64,000 nt of DNA from positions 1 to 64,000 of the forward strand of contig NZ_WHNY01000062.1 of the NCBI RefSeq assembly GCF_013141695.1, given 5' to 3'. Each line of letters starts with the position of its first letter. The first letter of the stretch is position 1. The notes beneath the pieces are model-generated. The model had not been told where the DNA came from, made no database searches, and saw only the letters and a program-made list of their open reading frames with translations. This DNA is from Paenibacillus plantarum (lineage in GTDB: Bacteria > Bacillota > Bacilli > Paenibacillales > NBRC-103111). Of this stretch, positions 24,253 to 33,159 are shown in pieces. A program made the translations under genes and the position numbers.

Positions 24253-24272
24253 AACCCGATAGATTCGGGCTC
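24253..24272 (-). terminator. Hairpin between lipoprotein and kinase genes
   Basis: AACCCGA/TTCGGGCT stem just after the binding-protein stop. On the minus strand GGGTTTTCGGGTTTTTCG follows. It probably lets transporter messages outnumber kinase and regulator messages. Confidence 0.6.
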
Positions 24273-24290
24273 TCAGGTTATCATATCGAA

Positions 24291-25994
24291 TTACTTCGCG
24301 GATGCGGCAATTTTCTTCGTGTTCGATTCAAATTCTTTCTGTTGGTAAGCCTGCACTTTATCCAATCCAGCTGCTTTCCGATCCTTTTGGTATTTATCAA
24401 ACAACTGATCGAATTCAGCATCCGTCTTAGCTAGTAGCAGTTTCGGAAGCGTTTTGCCCCACGCCTGGGCGATTTTCGTGTTGGCGATCCCCTCTTCGGA
24501 TGTCCCTGTTGGCACAATGTTATCGTACTGCGAGAAGCTCTTCGACTTGCCTTTGGTCCACTCTTCAGGTTGTTTGATCGGTTCCACGCTAGGCGGTGCC
24601 CACTGCAAGTTCATGTTTGTATCCATCAACATCCAGAAGGTGTAGGACGAGCCGTATTTTTTATCAAAAGCAGCCCGGTCTTTATTCAAAAGATCTAGCA
24701 CTTCGGGCTTAAATTGATCTTTGCCATTGATAGTGTCATAGCTGACGCCTTTCTCACCCAGGTACAGATCCTTGTTTCCTTCCTCACTAATGAGGTAGCT
24801 CAAGAATTTAATTGCTCTTGCTTTATCTTTCACGTCTTTGGAAATTAGCGTCACTGTCCAACCGGAGATACCGGGTCCTGCTAGGGTTGGTGCGCTTTTG
24901 GCAGCATTCGCTGGGCCGTCTACGGCAATGTACACTTTGTTCGGATCTTTTTGGAACAGGGAGATATTTTGATTCGCTAAGTCAGAACGTTGATACAACA
25001 TGGCAAAATAACGGCCTTGCGCAATCTTTTCTTCCATTTGAGGACGCTTATCGATAAAAATATCTTTCGCCAGCAAGCCCATTTCATTGGCCTTACGGAA
25101 CGTTTTGAGCCAGCTTACAAACTCTGGATCTGTGGAACGATCGTAGAGCTTATTATCTTTTTCATACGGAATTGCTAAGAAATTCTGCAGCATGGAACCA
25201 TTTTGACCAGCATCAAGCAGTGAACTATTCCCTAAGTCTCCGAACTCATGCAAACCTAGCGGAATCAGCGGCTGACCGTTCACGTCAGGGAACTTCTCTT
25301 TCGCCGCCTTAAGCGCGTTCAAGAACCCCTCTTGTGTTCTCATATCCGGCTTACCGATCGCCTCATACATGTCTTTGCGAACCAGGAACGTTTGATTAGA
25401 CACGAAGTTTTGCCCGTATTTCTTGTAGTCCTCGGAGGAAGAAGAAGCGTTCGGATAACCGTAGAAATTGCCGTCCTTCTGTGTGTACCACGATGTCTTG
25501 GCCGGATCAGCTACCTTAATGAAATATGGATCATACTGCTTGGCAAGCTCATTCAGCGGAAGGACCATATTGCCTTCGATCATTTTCTTCACTGCATCTT
25601 CGTACCAGCCCAATGTGATAAAATCAGGCAGCTTCCCGGAGGCAATCATCGTATTCAGCTTCTCGTTCTCATTGCCCGCAGGGACGATAAAGTTGATATT
25701 CACACCGGTTTTCTTGGTTATGTACTGCGAAGTGGCATCAACGCCCCATTTATTAGGGAACCAAGAGAAGTTAAGGTACCAATCGAACGTAATCGGCTTC
25801 GTATCGGATTTCCAACCTGGATCATTCGCATTCGCCACAGGCGCAGCGGATTGTGGTGCGGCGGTTTCTGCTGCCTTGGTCGCCTCGGGACCGGCCGTAC
25901 TGGTGTTGGTCTCTTTATTTGTGGTACAGGCAGTTATTGAAAAAGCTGTAAATAAAGCAAGCAAGGTCGTTAGCGTTTTGCGTGGTTTCCTCAT
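24291..25994 (-). CDS. Extracellular solute-binding lipoprotein (LplA-like)
   Basis: 567 residues with a lipobox ITAC, Cys23 being the lipidated residue, and an Ala/Thr/Pro-rich linker to about residue 55. The binding domain belongs to the long Lpl-type family 1 binding proteins. An AAAAGGGG site precedes the ATG. It is the third gene of the operon permease, permease, binding protein, kinase, regulator, the reverse of the order seen at 6.8-10.2 kb. The ligand is unknown; an oligosaccharide is most likely. Confidence 0.9.
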   Translation of the reverse strand: MRKPRKTLTTLLALFTAFSITACTTNKETNTSTAGPEATKAAETAAPQSAAPVANANDPGWKSDTKPITFDWYLNFSWFPNKWGVDATSQYITKKTGVNINFIVPAGNENEKLNTMIASGKLPDFITLGWYEDAVKKMIEGNMVLPLNELAKQYDPYFIKVADPAKTSWYTQKDGNFYGYPNASSSSEDYKKYGQNFVSNQTFLVRKDMYEAIGKPDMRTQEGFLNALKAAKEKFPDVNGQPLIPLGLHEFGDLGNSSLLDAGQNGSMLQNFLAIPYEKDNKLYDRSTDPEFVSWLKTFRKANEMGLLAKDIFIDKRPQMEEKIAQGRYFAMLYQRSDLANQNISLFQKDPNKVYIAVDGPANAAKSAPTLAGPGISGWTVTLISKDVKDKARAIKFLSYLISEEGNKDLYLGEKGVSYDTINGKDQFKPEVLDLLNKDRAAFDKKYGSSYTFWMLMDTNMNLQWAPPSVEPIKQPEEWTKGKSKSFSQYDNIVPTGTSEEGIANTKIAQAWGKTLPKLLLAKTDAEFDQLFDKYQKDRKAAGLDKVQAYQQKEFESNTKKIAASAK

Positions 25995-26081
25995 TGGCGT
26001 TTCCCCTTTTCGGATTCATTATGTGTAATCTCTGTTCGATTAACAGAGCTGGCCACCAGTGTCACATGAAGATTAACATGA

Positions 26082-26969
26082 CTAACCCTTAATAGAGCCG
26101 ATCATAAAACCTTTTACAAAATACTTCTGTAAGAATGGATAGACCAACACAATGGGCAATGTGGTCACAACCATCGTAGCTAGCTTAATCGACTGGGACG
26201 ATACCGTCTTCGCCACACTTCCCGTCGTTGCTGCCATCATTTGATTGGAGCTCGACTGCGCAACAACACGGTAGAGATACGTCTGAATCGGTTGAAGATC
26301 GCTTTTATTTATGTAGATCATCCCCGTAAAGTAATCATTCCATTGGTAGACCCCATGAAAGAGGGCGATCGTCGCCACGACGGGCATGGAGACCGGTAGG
26401 ATGATTTGATAAAAAATTTTGAAATCGTTCGCGCCATCGATTTTGGCAGCTTCCTCTAGCGCGTCCGGAATTTCTCGGAAGAAAGATAAGAAGATAATAA
26501 GATCGAAAAAGCTGAACATCGCCGGAATGATATATACCAGGAAGCTATCGAGCATCCCTAAATCTCGGATTAACAAGTAATATGGAATTAGGCCTCCGCT
26601 GAAAAATAAGGTTACCGTACCAATCAGCATGTAGACGTTACGGCCGATTAACTCTTTGCGGGAAAATGCGTAGGCGACCATCGCTGTAAAAAGTACGTGA
26701 ACTACTGTACCTATCAGTGTTTTCGCTACAGTTACGCCCATCGCAAGCATAATGCCGTTATTCGCAAAAACAGCCCTATAGCTGTCGATGCTGAACACCC
26801 GTGGCCACCAGTAGATCCCCCCTCGCATGGCGTCATTCCCTTCATTGAAAGAATTGACGAGCACATACCAGATTGGGTAGATGGTTACGAAGCAAATCAC
26901 TAGCATGAAGATAAAATTGAAGTAATCGAATGCAGCCTCTTTGTAGGTTCTGCGATTCAGGGAAAGCAT
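26082..26969 (-). CDS. ABC sugar-type permease, LplC/YtcP-like
   Basis: 295 residues, six membrane segments, EAA loop LEEAAKIDGANDFKIFYQIILP. The start is preceded by AAGGAGGTGAG. It lies 36 bp after the stop of the LplB-like permease and 87 bp before the lipoprotein gene. Its partner ATPase is not encoded in this window. Confidence 0.92.
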   Translation of the reverse strand: MLSLNRRTYKEAAFDYFNFIFMLVICFVTIYPIWYVLVNSFNEGNDAMRGGIYWWPRVFSIDSYRAVFANNGIMLAMGVTVAKTLIGTVVHVLFTAMVAYAFSRKELIGRNVYMLIGTVTLFFSGGLIPYYLLIRDLGMLDSFLVYIIPAMFSFFDLIIFLSFFREIPDALEEAAKIDGANDFKIFYQIILPVSMPVVATIALFHGVYQWNDYFTGMIYINKSDLQPIQTYLYRVVAQSSSNQMMAATTGSVAKTVSSQSIKLATMVVTTLPIVLVYPFLQKYFVKGFMIGSIKG

Positions 26970-27005
26970 CGTTGGCTCACCTCCTTGCGTAGAAGCATTA
27001 TGTTT

Positions 27006-27974
27006 TTAAAATAAGGATGTGTTATTAAGACGTTTGGTAATAAAATTCGCCGAAAGCAGCAGGATGAGTGAAATGAGCGATTTGATTAAGCCGACTGCTG
27101 TCGCATAGGAAAAGCGGCTCTGACGAAGACCTACCTCATACACGTACACATCGATCACGTTGCTAGCGCTGGCGTTGAGTTGGTTTTTGAGAACGAGAAT
27201 TTGATCAAAATTGGAGTTCAGGATACCGCTCACCGAAAGGATGAACAGGATCGTGATTGTTCCTTTAATCGAAGGAAGGGTTACATAGAACATTTTCTGA
27301 AAACGTCCTGCCCCATCGATCGTAGCCGCCTCGTACATCTCCGGAGATACGCCGGCCATCGCAGCTAAGTAGATAATCGACGACCAGCCAAGCTCCTTCC
27401 AAATATCAGAGGTGACGATAATACTCCAGAAATACGAAGGCTCTGCCAAATAGCTGATGGGCTCTTGGATGATATGGAGTGCTAGGAGGAGCTTATTTAT
27501 AAGGCCAACATCTGCTAGCCAAGTGGCTAAGATGCCCCCGAGAATAACCCAAGATAAGAAGTGGGGTAAATAGGATATGGTTTGAACCAGCTTCTTGAAT
27601 CGTATGGAACGAAGTTCATTCAGGAACAACGCGAACACGATAGGAAGCGGAAAGCCAATGACGAGCTTGAGTACGCTCATCCCGACGGTATTTTTAATGA
27701 CACTGGCCAAATTATCATCATCCAGAAAAGCCTTGAAGTGCTCAAGCCCCGCCCAGGGTGCTGCTGATATGGGTTTCACAATATTGAAATCTTTGAAGGC
27801 GATGATGATCCCGTACATGGGGACATAGTGAAAAATGATCATCCACGCGACGCCCAGCAGCGCCATAACCTGCAAATATCGCTGTGCGTATGCGATGCGG
27901 AGCAGCCTTGAGGCAGATTTGCGGAATGGGACTGACTTGTGATTCGGAGTGGCGATGTCCGTCTCCGTCTTCAT
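27006..27974 (-). CDS. ABC sugar-type permease, LplB/YteP-like
   Basis: 322 residues from the ATG at 27974. The frame reaches 27986 at a GTG that overlaps the AGGAGGTG ribosome binding site, so the ATG is preferred. It has the LplB-type MIIFHYVPMYGIIIAFKDFN stretch and the EAA loop YEAATIDGAGRFQKMFYVTLP. It is the first gene of a five-gene minus-strand operon ending with the response regulator at 20708. A cre-like site is 30 bp upstream. Confidence 0.9.
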   Translation of the reverse strand: MKTETDIATPNHKSVPFRKSASRLLRIAYAQRYLQVMALLGVAWMIIFHYVPMYGIIIAFKDFNIVKPISAAPWAGLEHFKAFLDDDNLASVIKNTVGMSVLKLVIGFPLPIVFALFLNELRSIRFKKLVQTISYLPHFLSWVILGGILATWLADVGLINKLLLALHIIQEPISYLAEPSYFWSIIVTSDIWKELGWSSIIYLAAMAGVSPEMYEAATIDGAGRFQKMFYVTLPSIKGTITILFILSVSGILNSNFDQILVLKNQLNASASNVIDVYVYEVGLRQSRFSYATAVGLIKSLISLILLLSANFITKRLNNTSLF

Positions 27975-28003
27975 TTCTGGCTGCACCTCCTATGTCCTCT
28001 TCA

Positions 28004-28017
28004 TGTAAGCACTTTCA
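28004..28017. promoter_or_regulatory. Cre-like site upstream of the second Lpl-type operon
   Basis: TGTAAGCACTTTCA matches the CcpA consensus except that the central CG is CA. A related sequence, read on the other strand, lies upstream of the binding protein at 45231. Confidence 0.4.
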
Positions 28018-28203
28018 CTTTACTCATTATAGGTCTTCTATTCCGTCGATGTAAGGCTTCAAATTTCAGCTATGGTTACTATTTTTTGGATAAGTGGCGA
28101 ATCTACTCCTAATCCACCTTCTACTCCTCCTTCTACTTCTTAACCTCCCTCAACTCCAAAAACCGCCTCAACCATCCAGCCTTTCTACGCCGCACTAAAC
28201 AAA

Positions 28204-28389
28204 TTAATGGATTTTATGTAGTTAATTTTGCTGATTCTCCCCATTTGAGAGCATTAGATGGATTTCCTACAGTTAATTTCTACCAAAGTCCACCAAAAAG
28301 ATGATCCCCCTGATATTAGCTGTATTTTTTCCATCTATTCGTTAAATCTTAGATAATACGGCAATATTAGCTGTATATTTTACAGTTAA
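28204..28389. repeat. Intergenic repeat family A, copy A1
   Basis: Four units of about 23 bp related to TTARMTG-N9-CAKYTAA start at 28204, 28254, 28316 and 28367 (spacing 50/62/51). The first two are forward and the last two inverted. The 456-bp gap between the permease start and the BlaR1-like gene holds this element, the cre-like site and the terminator at 28391-28425; the C/T-rich part at 28100-28190 shows nothing I recognise. Confidence 0.85.
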
Positions 28390-28390
28390 A

Positions 28391-28425
28391 AAAAGACCCA
28401 AGGCATATTTGGCCTCGGGTCTTTT
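28391..28425 (-). terminator. Terminator of the blaI-blaR1-like operon
   Basis: Stem AAGACCC..GGC / GGC..GGGTCTT. On the minus strand it is followed by a run of seven T. Confidence 0.85.
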
Positions 28426-28442
28426 CGATTAGGTTTACTTGC

Positions 28443-29879
28443 TTAATTACTTGCTGGTACAACTGACGGCGCTGACGGTAACTCCCTCACTGCTGGAGCT
28501 GCTGCTGGCGTTGCTACTGGAGCTGATCTTGGCTTCATCACTTCTTGAGTTGCTGATGGCACTGCTCCTGGCTTCCTTACTTCTGGTACAGCTACTGGTG
28601 CAGTTGCTGATTCGGGCTTTCTTACCTCTTGAGCTGGTGCAGGTGCAGGTGCTGGTTCTGATCTTGACCCCTCCGTTACCTGGGCTGGTGCAGGTGCTGG
28701 ACTTGACTCTACTGTCGAAGTAGTTGGAGCAGTAGGAATATTGGGAGTAGTCGGTGCAACTACGTCGGTAGTCTTGGTTTCAGTCACTGTCTCAACTGAA
28801 GTATTCTTATCTGTTCCCGTTGTTAGCGCACTTGTATCTGTTGTCTTCTGATCAACAATCGGCGCATTCGATTCCGTTGCTGATTTCTTATCTGCACTCG
28901 CATTCGTCAACGAGCAACCACTAATGATGAGAATGGCGGCCAAACCAAGGAACGACCAGCGGTAGGAATTAAATTGAAACTGTTTTATCATCATAATTCT
29001 CCTTTTTAACTGTGACTTGTTTCCGGATAAATGAACATTGCCTGAGACACTTACGGGACGTACATAGTTTTCCAACAATTGAATAAGTGTATATCCGTAT
29101 TCATCTCTTCTAGCTGGTTCTATATAAGAAAGGGCTAAAGCATCGCTTGCAATCTCTTGGTCTTCACGCATCCGTTGATGCGCATACCAAAGTACAGGGT
29201 TGAACCAATGAATAATCAACAGAAATTGCATCAGCCAATTGACGCCAATATCATTTCGTTTGCAATGTGCCAATTCATGTAGAAAAACATGCCGTAATTG
29301 CTCATGGTTTAAACTGTTCATTACCGACTGCGGTATGACTAGACAGGGATTCCTGAAGCCAAATAACGTCGGCATCGACAATTTGTCAGATACCACTAAT
29401 GTGACCGGTTTATGTATCGACATGAGCTGTCGGCTCTGAGCGAATAACTGTAATATGCCGATATCTGTGATCGGTCTCGTTTCTTTCGTTATTTTCAGCA
29501 CAAATTTACGGTTGATCACGAAGGTATATATCGCAAATAGGACGATTCCAAGCACCCATACGTACATCGCATACTTATACAAAATATTCTGCAACGAGTC
29601 ATCTATTGCCAATTCCTCATCTGTTCCTATCTCATCTGCTGGATTGATTTCGTGAATAGTATCTGGGTAAGATAACCAATTATAAATGCTTAAATTGCTC
29701 TCCAAGTGCCAAGGCAGGAGCAGTCTTACGAGCACCAACAACCACATGAGATAGTGCCATCTAGGTTTGATCCGTTTATGCAGGATGCGCTGAATCAGCA
29801 TGATGAACACAACCGTAATGGTTGCCATGATCGATACCGATAGGATCCAATCAAAAAATCCTGTAAGAAGTTCACTCAT
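28443..29879 (-). CDS. BlaR1-like M56 membrane metallopeptidase without sensor domain
   Basis: 478 residues from the ATG at 29879; a GTG 3 codons earlier is also possible and the frame opens at 29933. The N-terminal part has membrane segments and the zinc motif HELAH in VFLHELAHCKRND, as in BlaR1/MecR1 antirepressors, which cleave BlaI-type repressors. A further membrane segment (around ILIISGCSL) follows. Instead of the extracellular penicillin-binding domain of BlaR1, the last 150 residues are low complexity, Thr/Ser-rich then Pro/Ala-rich with repeats such as PAPAPAQ and EVRKP. What the protein senses is unclear. It lies 75 bp after blaI. Confidence 0.85.
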   Translation of the reverse strand: MSELLTGFFDWILSVSIMATITVVFIMLIQRILHKRIKPRWHYLMWLLVLVRLLLPWHLESNLSIYNWLSYPDTIHEINPADEIGTDEELAIDDSLQNILYKYAMYVWVLGIVLFAIYTFVINRKFVLKITKETRPITDIGILQLFAQSRQLMSIHKPVTLVVSDKLSMPTLFGFRNPCLVIPQSVMNSLNHEQLRHVFLHELAHCKRNDIGVNWLMQFLLIIHWFNPVLWYAHQRMREDQEIASDALALSYIEPARRDEYGYTLIQLLENYVRPVSVSGNVHLSGNKSQLKRRIMMIKQFQFNSYRWSFLGLAAILIISGCSLTNASADKKSATESNAPIVDQKTTDTSALTTGTDKNTSVETVTETKTTDVVAPTTPNIPTAPTTSTVESSPAPAPAQVTEGSRSEPAPAPAPAQEVRKPESATAPVAVPEVRKPGAVPSATQEVMKPRSAPVATPAAAPAVRELPSAPSVVPASN

Positions 29880-29954
29880 TGAGTTCACCTTCACCCTCCC
29901 TTCTTTCCTAGAAGTGGAACCTTGCTGGAGCACTGCCCAATCTCTGGTTCCATG

Positions 29955-30329
29955 TCATTTGTTTTTACCGTCTAGCATATCTCTTAACTCTTTGATATCT
30001 TCCTCCGATAACTGCTCCTCTTTCAAAAAATTAACAAGCATCGGCTTAAAAGCCCCGCCATAAATTCTTTTCAAAAAAGATTGCGTCTCCGACTTCACAC
30101 ATTCGCCCTCAGAGACCAAAGGGAAATAAGCATACACCCTGTTCTCTTGCGTAAACGAGATCGCCTGCTTCTGTGCTAGCCTGTTCAATAGGGTTCGGAT
30201 CGTTTTGGGCTTCCACTCTGTCCGCTCCTGCATAGCATCAATAACTTCATTGGCTGTGCGTGGTGATTCGTTCCAGAGTACCTTCATAACTTCCCATTCG
30301 GCATCTGTAATATGAGGGACTGTCTTCAC
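29955..30329 (-). CDS. BlaI/MecI-family transcriptional repressor
   Basis: 124 residues, the usual family length, with the winged helix (ITDAEWEVMKVLWNESPRTA.. and TIRTLLNRLAQKQAI) and a C-terminal dimerisation helix. It starts at a GTG 7 bases after AAAGGAGG. It should bind the two dyads in its own promoter (30352-30365 and 30377-30390) and so repress itself and the downstream M56 peptidase gene. Cleavage by that peptidase is the known derepression route in the family. No beta-lactamase gene stands beside it; the SxxK hydrolase at 4.6 kb is far away. Confidence 0.93.
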   Translation of the reverse strand: MKTVPHITDAEWEVMKVLWNESPRTANEVIDAMQERTEWKPKTIRTLLNRLAQKQAISFTQENRVYAYFPLVSEGECVKSETQSFLKRIYGGAFKPMLVNFLKEEQLSEEDIKELRDMLDGKNK

Positions 30330-30346
30330 ATCGTTTCCTCCTTTCA

Positions 30347-30403
30347 GTTGGATTACAACTGTAATACAACTTGAATATTACAGTTGTAATCCAACGTTGT
30401 CAA
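30347..30403 (-). promoter_or_regulatory. blaI promoter with double BlaI operator
   Basis: On the minus strand TTGACA (30398-30403) and TAATAT (30375-30380) are 17 bp apart. A perfect 20-bp inverted repeat (30347-30366 and 30376-30395) covers the spacer, the -10 box and the start site. Each arm holds a dyad, ATTACAACTGTAAT or ATTACAGTTGTAAT, that fits the TACA/TGTA BlaI/MecI consensus. Confidence 0.88.
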
Positions 30404-30509
30404 GCTGCATAGTTCGAGAATGAGAAAACGCCCCTTTTTTGTATACGGCGGTCACGTTAGCGCTCCTCTCTCGTGCAGGGATGCGGGCATCCGTGGACCA
30501 AACACTAGA

Positions 30510-30696
30510 GTAACTGTATTTTGTACAGCTAAATTCACGTCTAATTCGTGTTTCCGTGATTTAACTGGAAATCATCCATGTAATTTCACGATTTTAAGAG
30601 AATACAAATGAAATCGGAAGATTTAACAACATAAATTCCGTCTATTCGTGGAATTTGGAGGAATTTGCGAGAATTAACTGTATGTTTTCCATTTAG
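30510..30696. repeat. Intergenic repeat family A, copy A2
   Basis: Units start at 30510, 30561, 30623 and 30674 (spacing 51/62/51); the third is the most degraded. The 520-bp gap between blaI and nadE holds the blaI promoter, this element and the nadE terminator. I see nothing else in it. Confidence 0.8.
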
Positions 30697-30800
30697 CTAC
30701 GGTGGGAAAGCCGAAATCTGATAAAGTGAAGTGTGATTATACATGAAATAAGGGAAAAGATTCGCTTGCCCCAAACCCAAAACATTCATATTTCTATATG

Positions 30801-30836
30801 TAAAAAAGACCGTCCATGTTTAACATGGACAGTCTC
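30801..30836 (-). terminator. Terminator of nadE
   Basis: Stem AGAC.GTCCATGTT / AACATGGAC.GTCT. On the minus strand it is followed by six T. Confidence 0.9.
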
Positions 30837-30849
30837 TGCACCCTAACAT

Positions 30850-31659
30850 CTAAATGCCTGGAATCGGAACACGCTTGTGCTCCGTTTTCGCATATTGCTT
30901 CTCCAGCTTTTCTTGAATCGCTGGATCAATTTGCTTGCCTTCGAGATAGTCGCTGTTATCACCGTAGGTGATGCCTAGCTCGTCCTCGTCGGTTTGGCCG
31001 TCCCAAAGGCCCGCTGTAGGAGCTTTGTCTAGCACGCTTTGCGGTACACCGATCTTCGCAGCGAGCGAGCGCACTTGGCGCTTGTTCAGCGTGCTCAGCG
31101 GTGTAATGTCGACCGCGCCGTCGCCGTACTTCGTATAGAAGCCGGTGACCGCTTCGGAGGCATGATCCGTGCCCACGACGATCAAGCCCAGCTCAAAAGC
31201 CAAGGCATACTGCATCACCATGCGCGTCCGCGCCTTGATGTTGCCTTTGCCGCCGCGGCTCACATGCTGGTGAACGCCGATGTGTTTGAGTCCGTATTCG
31301 ACTTCGATGGCAATCTCGTCGACGGACTCTTCGATGTTGTTCTCGATTTGGTATTTCAAATCGAAAGCTTTCGCCACCGCGTAGCTATCTTCGATATCGA
31401 CTTGTTGGCCATAAGGCTGGAACACGCCGACGGTTTTGTATTCTTTGCCTTTTTCTGCTGTAAGCTCGTCCGTTGCTTGCTTACACAGTCCTGCTGCTAC
31501 CGCGCTGTCGATACCGCCGCTGATCGCGATCAGCAGGCCGTTCGCGTGCGCGCCGAGCACGTAATTTTTCAGAAAATCCACGCGTTTGCGAATCTCTTCA
31601 TCAATATCAATTTCAGGTTTAACGCCGAGCTTTGCGATAATTTCAGCTTGTAAACTCAT
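30850..31659 (-). CDS. nadE: Ammonia-dependent NAD+ synthetase
   Basis: 269 residues from the ATG at 31659, which follows GGTGGAG; the frame begins four codons earlier inside that site. The PP-loop SGGIDSAV binds ATP, and the GTDHASEAVTGFYTKYGDG stretch is typical of the short, ammonia-using bacterial NadE; no glutaminase domain is present. It converts deamido-NAD to NAD in the cytoplasm. It is monocistronic with its own terminator, and family A elements lie on both sides. Confidence 0.96.
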   Translation of the reverse strand: MSLQAEIIAKLGVKPEIDIDEEIRKRVDFLKNYVLGAHANGLLIAISGGIDSAVAAGLCKQATDELTAEKGKEYKTVGVFQPYGQQVDIEDSYAVAKAFDLKYQIENNIEESVDEIAIEVEYGLKHIGVHQHVSRGGKGNIKARTRMVMQYALAFELGLIVVGTDHASEAVTGFYTKYGDGAVDITPLSTLNKRQVRSLAAKIGVPQSVLDKAPTAGLWDGQTDEDELGITYGDNSDYLEGKQIDPAIQEKLEKQYAKTEHKRVPIPGI

Positions 31660-31763
31660 GCAACTCTCCACCTTTTATCTAAATTTTGGAATGATGCCTT
31701 CTTTGAGATCTAGTATAGACTTTCGGCTCCCAAATTTCAAAGTGTAATCGAAAGAACAAGAGA

Positions 31764-31950
31764 TTAACTGGATTTCCTACATCTAATTTCACGCCAATCG
31801 CGCATTTTCAGCGAATAAATGGATTCTCTACAGTTAATTCCAGCCATTTCAGCTAAAACCGATCATTCAATCGAAATTAGCTGTATATTTTCCATTTAAA
31901 TTCCATATGCAGATGAAAACGCAAAAATTAGCAGTACTTTTTACAGTTAT
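31764..31950. repeat. Intergenic repeat family A, copy A3
   Basis: Units start at 31764, 31816, 31877 and 31928 (spacing 52/61/51). The first, TTAACTG-N9-CATCTAA, is the clearest unit. The gap of about 420 bp between nadE and the bacilliredoxin gene holds this element and a terminator only. Confidence 0.88.
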
Positions 31951-32027
31951 TCCTCCAGAAGCAGTAAGGCGGATCAGAGATAGCTAGTTTAAAAGCGGAT
32001 ATACGGAAGAATCCGGAATGACAAAAG

Positions 32028-32058
32028 AAAAACCCCACCTGCTCATTGGCAGGTAGGG
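32028..32058 (-). terminator. Terminator of the bacilliredoxin gene
   Basis: CCC.ACCTGC / GCAGGT.GGG stem. On the minus strand it is followed by TTTTTCTTTTG. Confidence 0.9.
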
Positions 32059-32077
32059 CCTATATGCCTAACAATTA

Positions 32078-32515
32078 TTATTTGCAATATTGTTCAAAAG
32101 CACCAATCAAATCGCCAGCGATCATATCAGCGGAACGATCTTCGATTTGGTGACGTTGAATGAAGTGAGCTAGCTCACCATTCTTGAACAACGCGATAGA
32201 TGGGGATGATGGCGGGTATGGCGCTAAGAATTCACGCGCTTTAGCCGTAGCATCCTTCTCTTGACCCGCGAACACTGTGTATGTGTAAGTTGGTACAGTT
32301 TCGTTTTGAAGAGCTTTTGCAACACCTGGACGACATTGACCAGCTGCACAGCCACAAACGGAGTTCACGACAAGCAGCATCGTGCCATCCTTGGATTTCT
32401 CAATTGCTTCCTCAACTTGCTCAGGAGTCAGAAGCTCCGTAATACCCAGACGAGTCAAATCTTCTCTCATCGGTTTAACCATATCTTTCATGTATGAATC
32501 AAAAGACATTGCCAT
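32078..32515 (-). CDS. BrxA/BrxB-family bacilliredoxin
   Basis: 145 residues from the ATG at 32515, preceded by AAGGGGTGG; a GTG three codons earlier overlaps that site. The thioredoxin-like fold carries the CGC active site in NSVCGCAAG, as in YphP/YqiW, and PPSSPSIALFKNGE is the conserved cis-Pro region. Bacilliredoxins remove bacillithiol from S-bacillithiolated proteins after oxidative stress. A third cysteine follows closely (CGCAAGQC), which I do not recall in the B. subtilis proteins. The gene stands alone. Confidence 0.92.
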   Translation of the reverse strand: MAMSFDSYMKDMVKPMREDLTRLGITELLTPEQVEEAIEKSKDGTMLLVVNSVCGCAAGQCRPGVAKALQNETVPTYTYTVFAGQEKDATAKAREFLAPYPPSSPSIALFKNGELAHFIQRHQIEDRSADMIAGDLIGAFEQYCK

Positions 32516-32630
32516 ATGTGCCACCCCTTAGGATTTAATAGTTACTCTTAAAACGTAATGACTATAACTTATATTATACATCCGTTAGCGGTGAAAGCAA
32601 AGTCCAATGTCCCCTGGTAAAAATAGAAAT

Positions 32631-32659
32631 AAAGCGAAAGCTGTCTAGGCTTCCGCTTT
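32631..32659 (-). terminator. Terminator overlapping the DUF3905-like gene end
   Basis: AAAGCG.AAGC / GGCTT.CGCTTT stem spans the last codons and stop of the gene. On the minus strand a T-rich stretch follows. Confidence 0.65.
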
Positions 32660-33037
32660 ATCATCCTTGTCATTCTCGATATCTTGTCCCGGCTCGTAGG
32701 CAACATTTTTATCCGGATGGGTGAAAATACCACTTTGCGGCTTGATGCCTTCTTCAAATAGTTCGCGATTCTCTGCGCTTTGGAAACCAACATCCTTGAA
32801 GGGATGCACCCACTGGTCGCCTGCCATGACTTCGGGGTTCGTATCCGATGTCCATTGCTCCAGAGGGGAGTTGTCGGATTCATAGTCATGATCACCGATC
32901 GTAACCCCATACTCATTCACAAATGGCGCACGCGGGCCTCGCCCTTGCTCAAACTGCGGCAGAAAATCGATCTCAAAAGGATCTAGCTCACTCTGGTCCT
33001 TCGAAGAGGCGGCTGTTTTCTTCTGATCTTCACTCAT
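32645..33037 (-). CDS. Hypothetical acidic protein, DUF3905-like
   Basis: 130 residues, strongly acidic, without membrane segments or signal peptide. The central part (NEYGVTIGDHDYESDN, then PLEQWTSDTNPEVMAGDQW) resembles what I remember of the DUF3905 family of spore-forming Firmicutes; its function is unknown to me. It starts in a 4-bp ATGA overlap with the Lgt-like gene, so the two are translationally coupled and possibly work together. Confidence 0.65.
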   Translation of the reverse strand: MSEDQKKTAASSKDQSELDPFEIDFLPQFEQGRGPRAPFVNEYGVTIGDHDYESDNSPLEQWTSDTNPEVMAGDQWVHPFKDVGFQSAENRELFEEGIKPQSGIFTHPDKNVAYEPGQDIENDKDDKAEA

Positions 33038-33159
33038 GTGGATGGGCGGTTGGGGCCGTCCAATTTTTTATCATAGCCCTCTTTACTTGCAGGTTTTTTA
33101 TCACGCTCTTGGTTTTGCTGTTCTTGCTGGATTTGCGTTTTGGAATCGTTCTGACTCAT
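33034..33159 (-). CDS. Possible internal small protein, in frame with the Lgt-like gene
   Basis: An in-frame ATG at 33159 follows AGAAGGGAG with 9-base spacing and would give a 41-residue hydrophilic peptide beginning MSQNDSKTQIQQEQQ, identical to the cytoplasmic tail of the membrane protein. Whether it is used is unknown; the site may be chance. Confidence 0.3.
   Translation of the reverse strand: MSQNDSKTQIQQEQQNQERDKKPASKEGYDKKLDGPNRPST

Noticed and set aside
28204..28389. Families A and B as CRISPR arrays
   Set aside because: Units are imperfect, change orientation within each element and always number four; no cas gene is present.
28439..28723. Leucine-rich 94-codon plus-strand frame
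   Set aside because: It is the antisense of the Pro/Ala repeat tail of the BlaR1-like protein.
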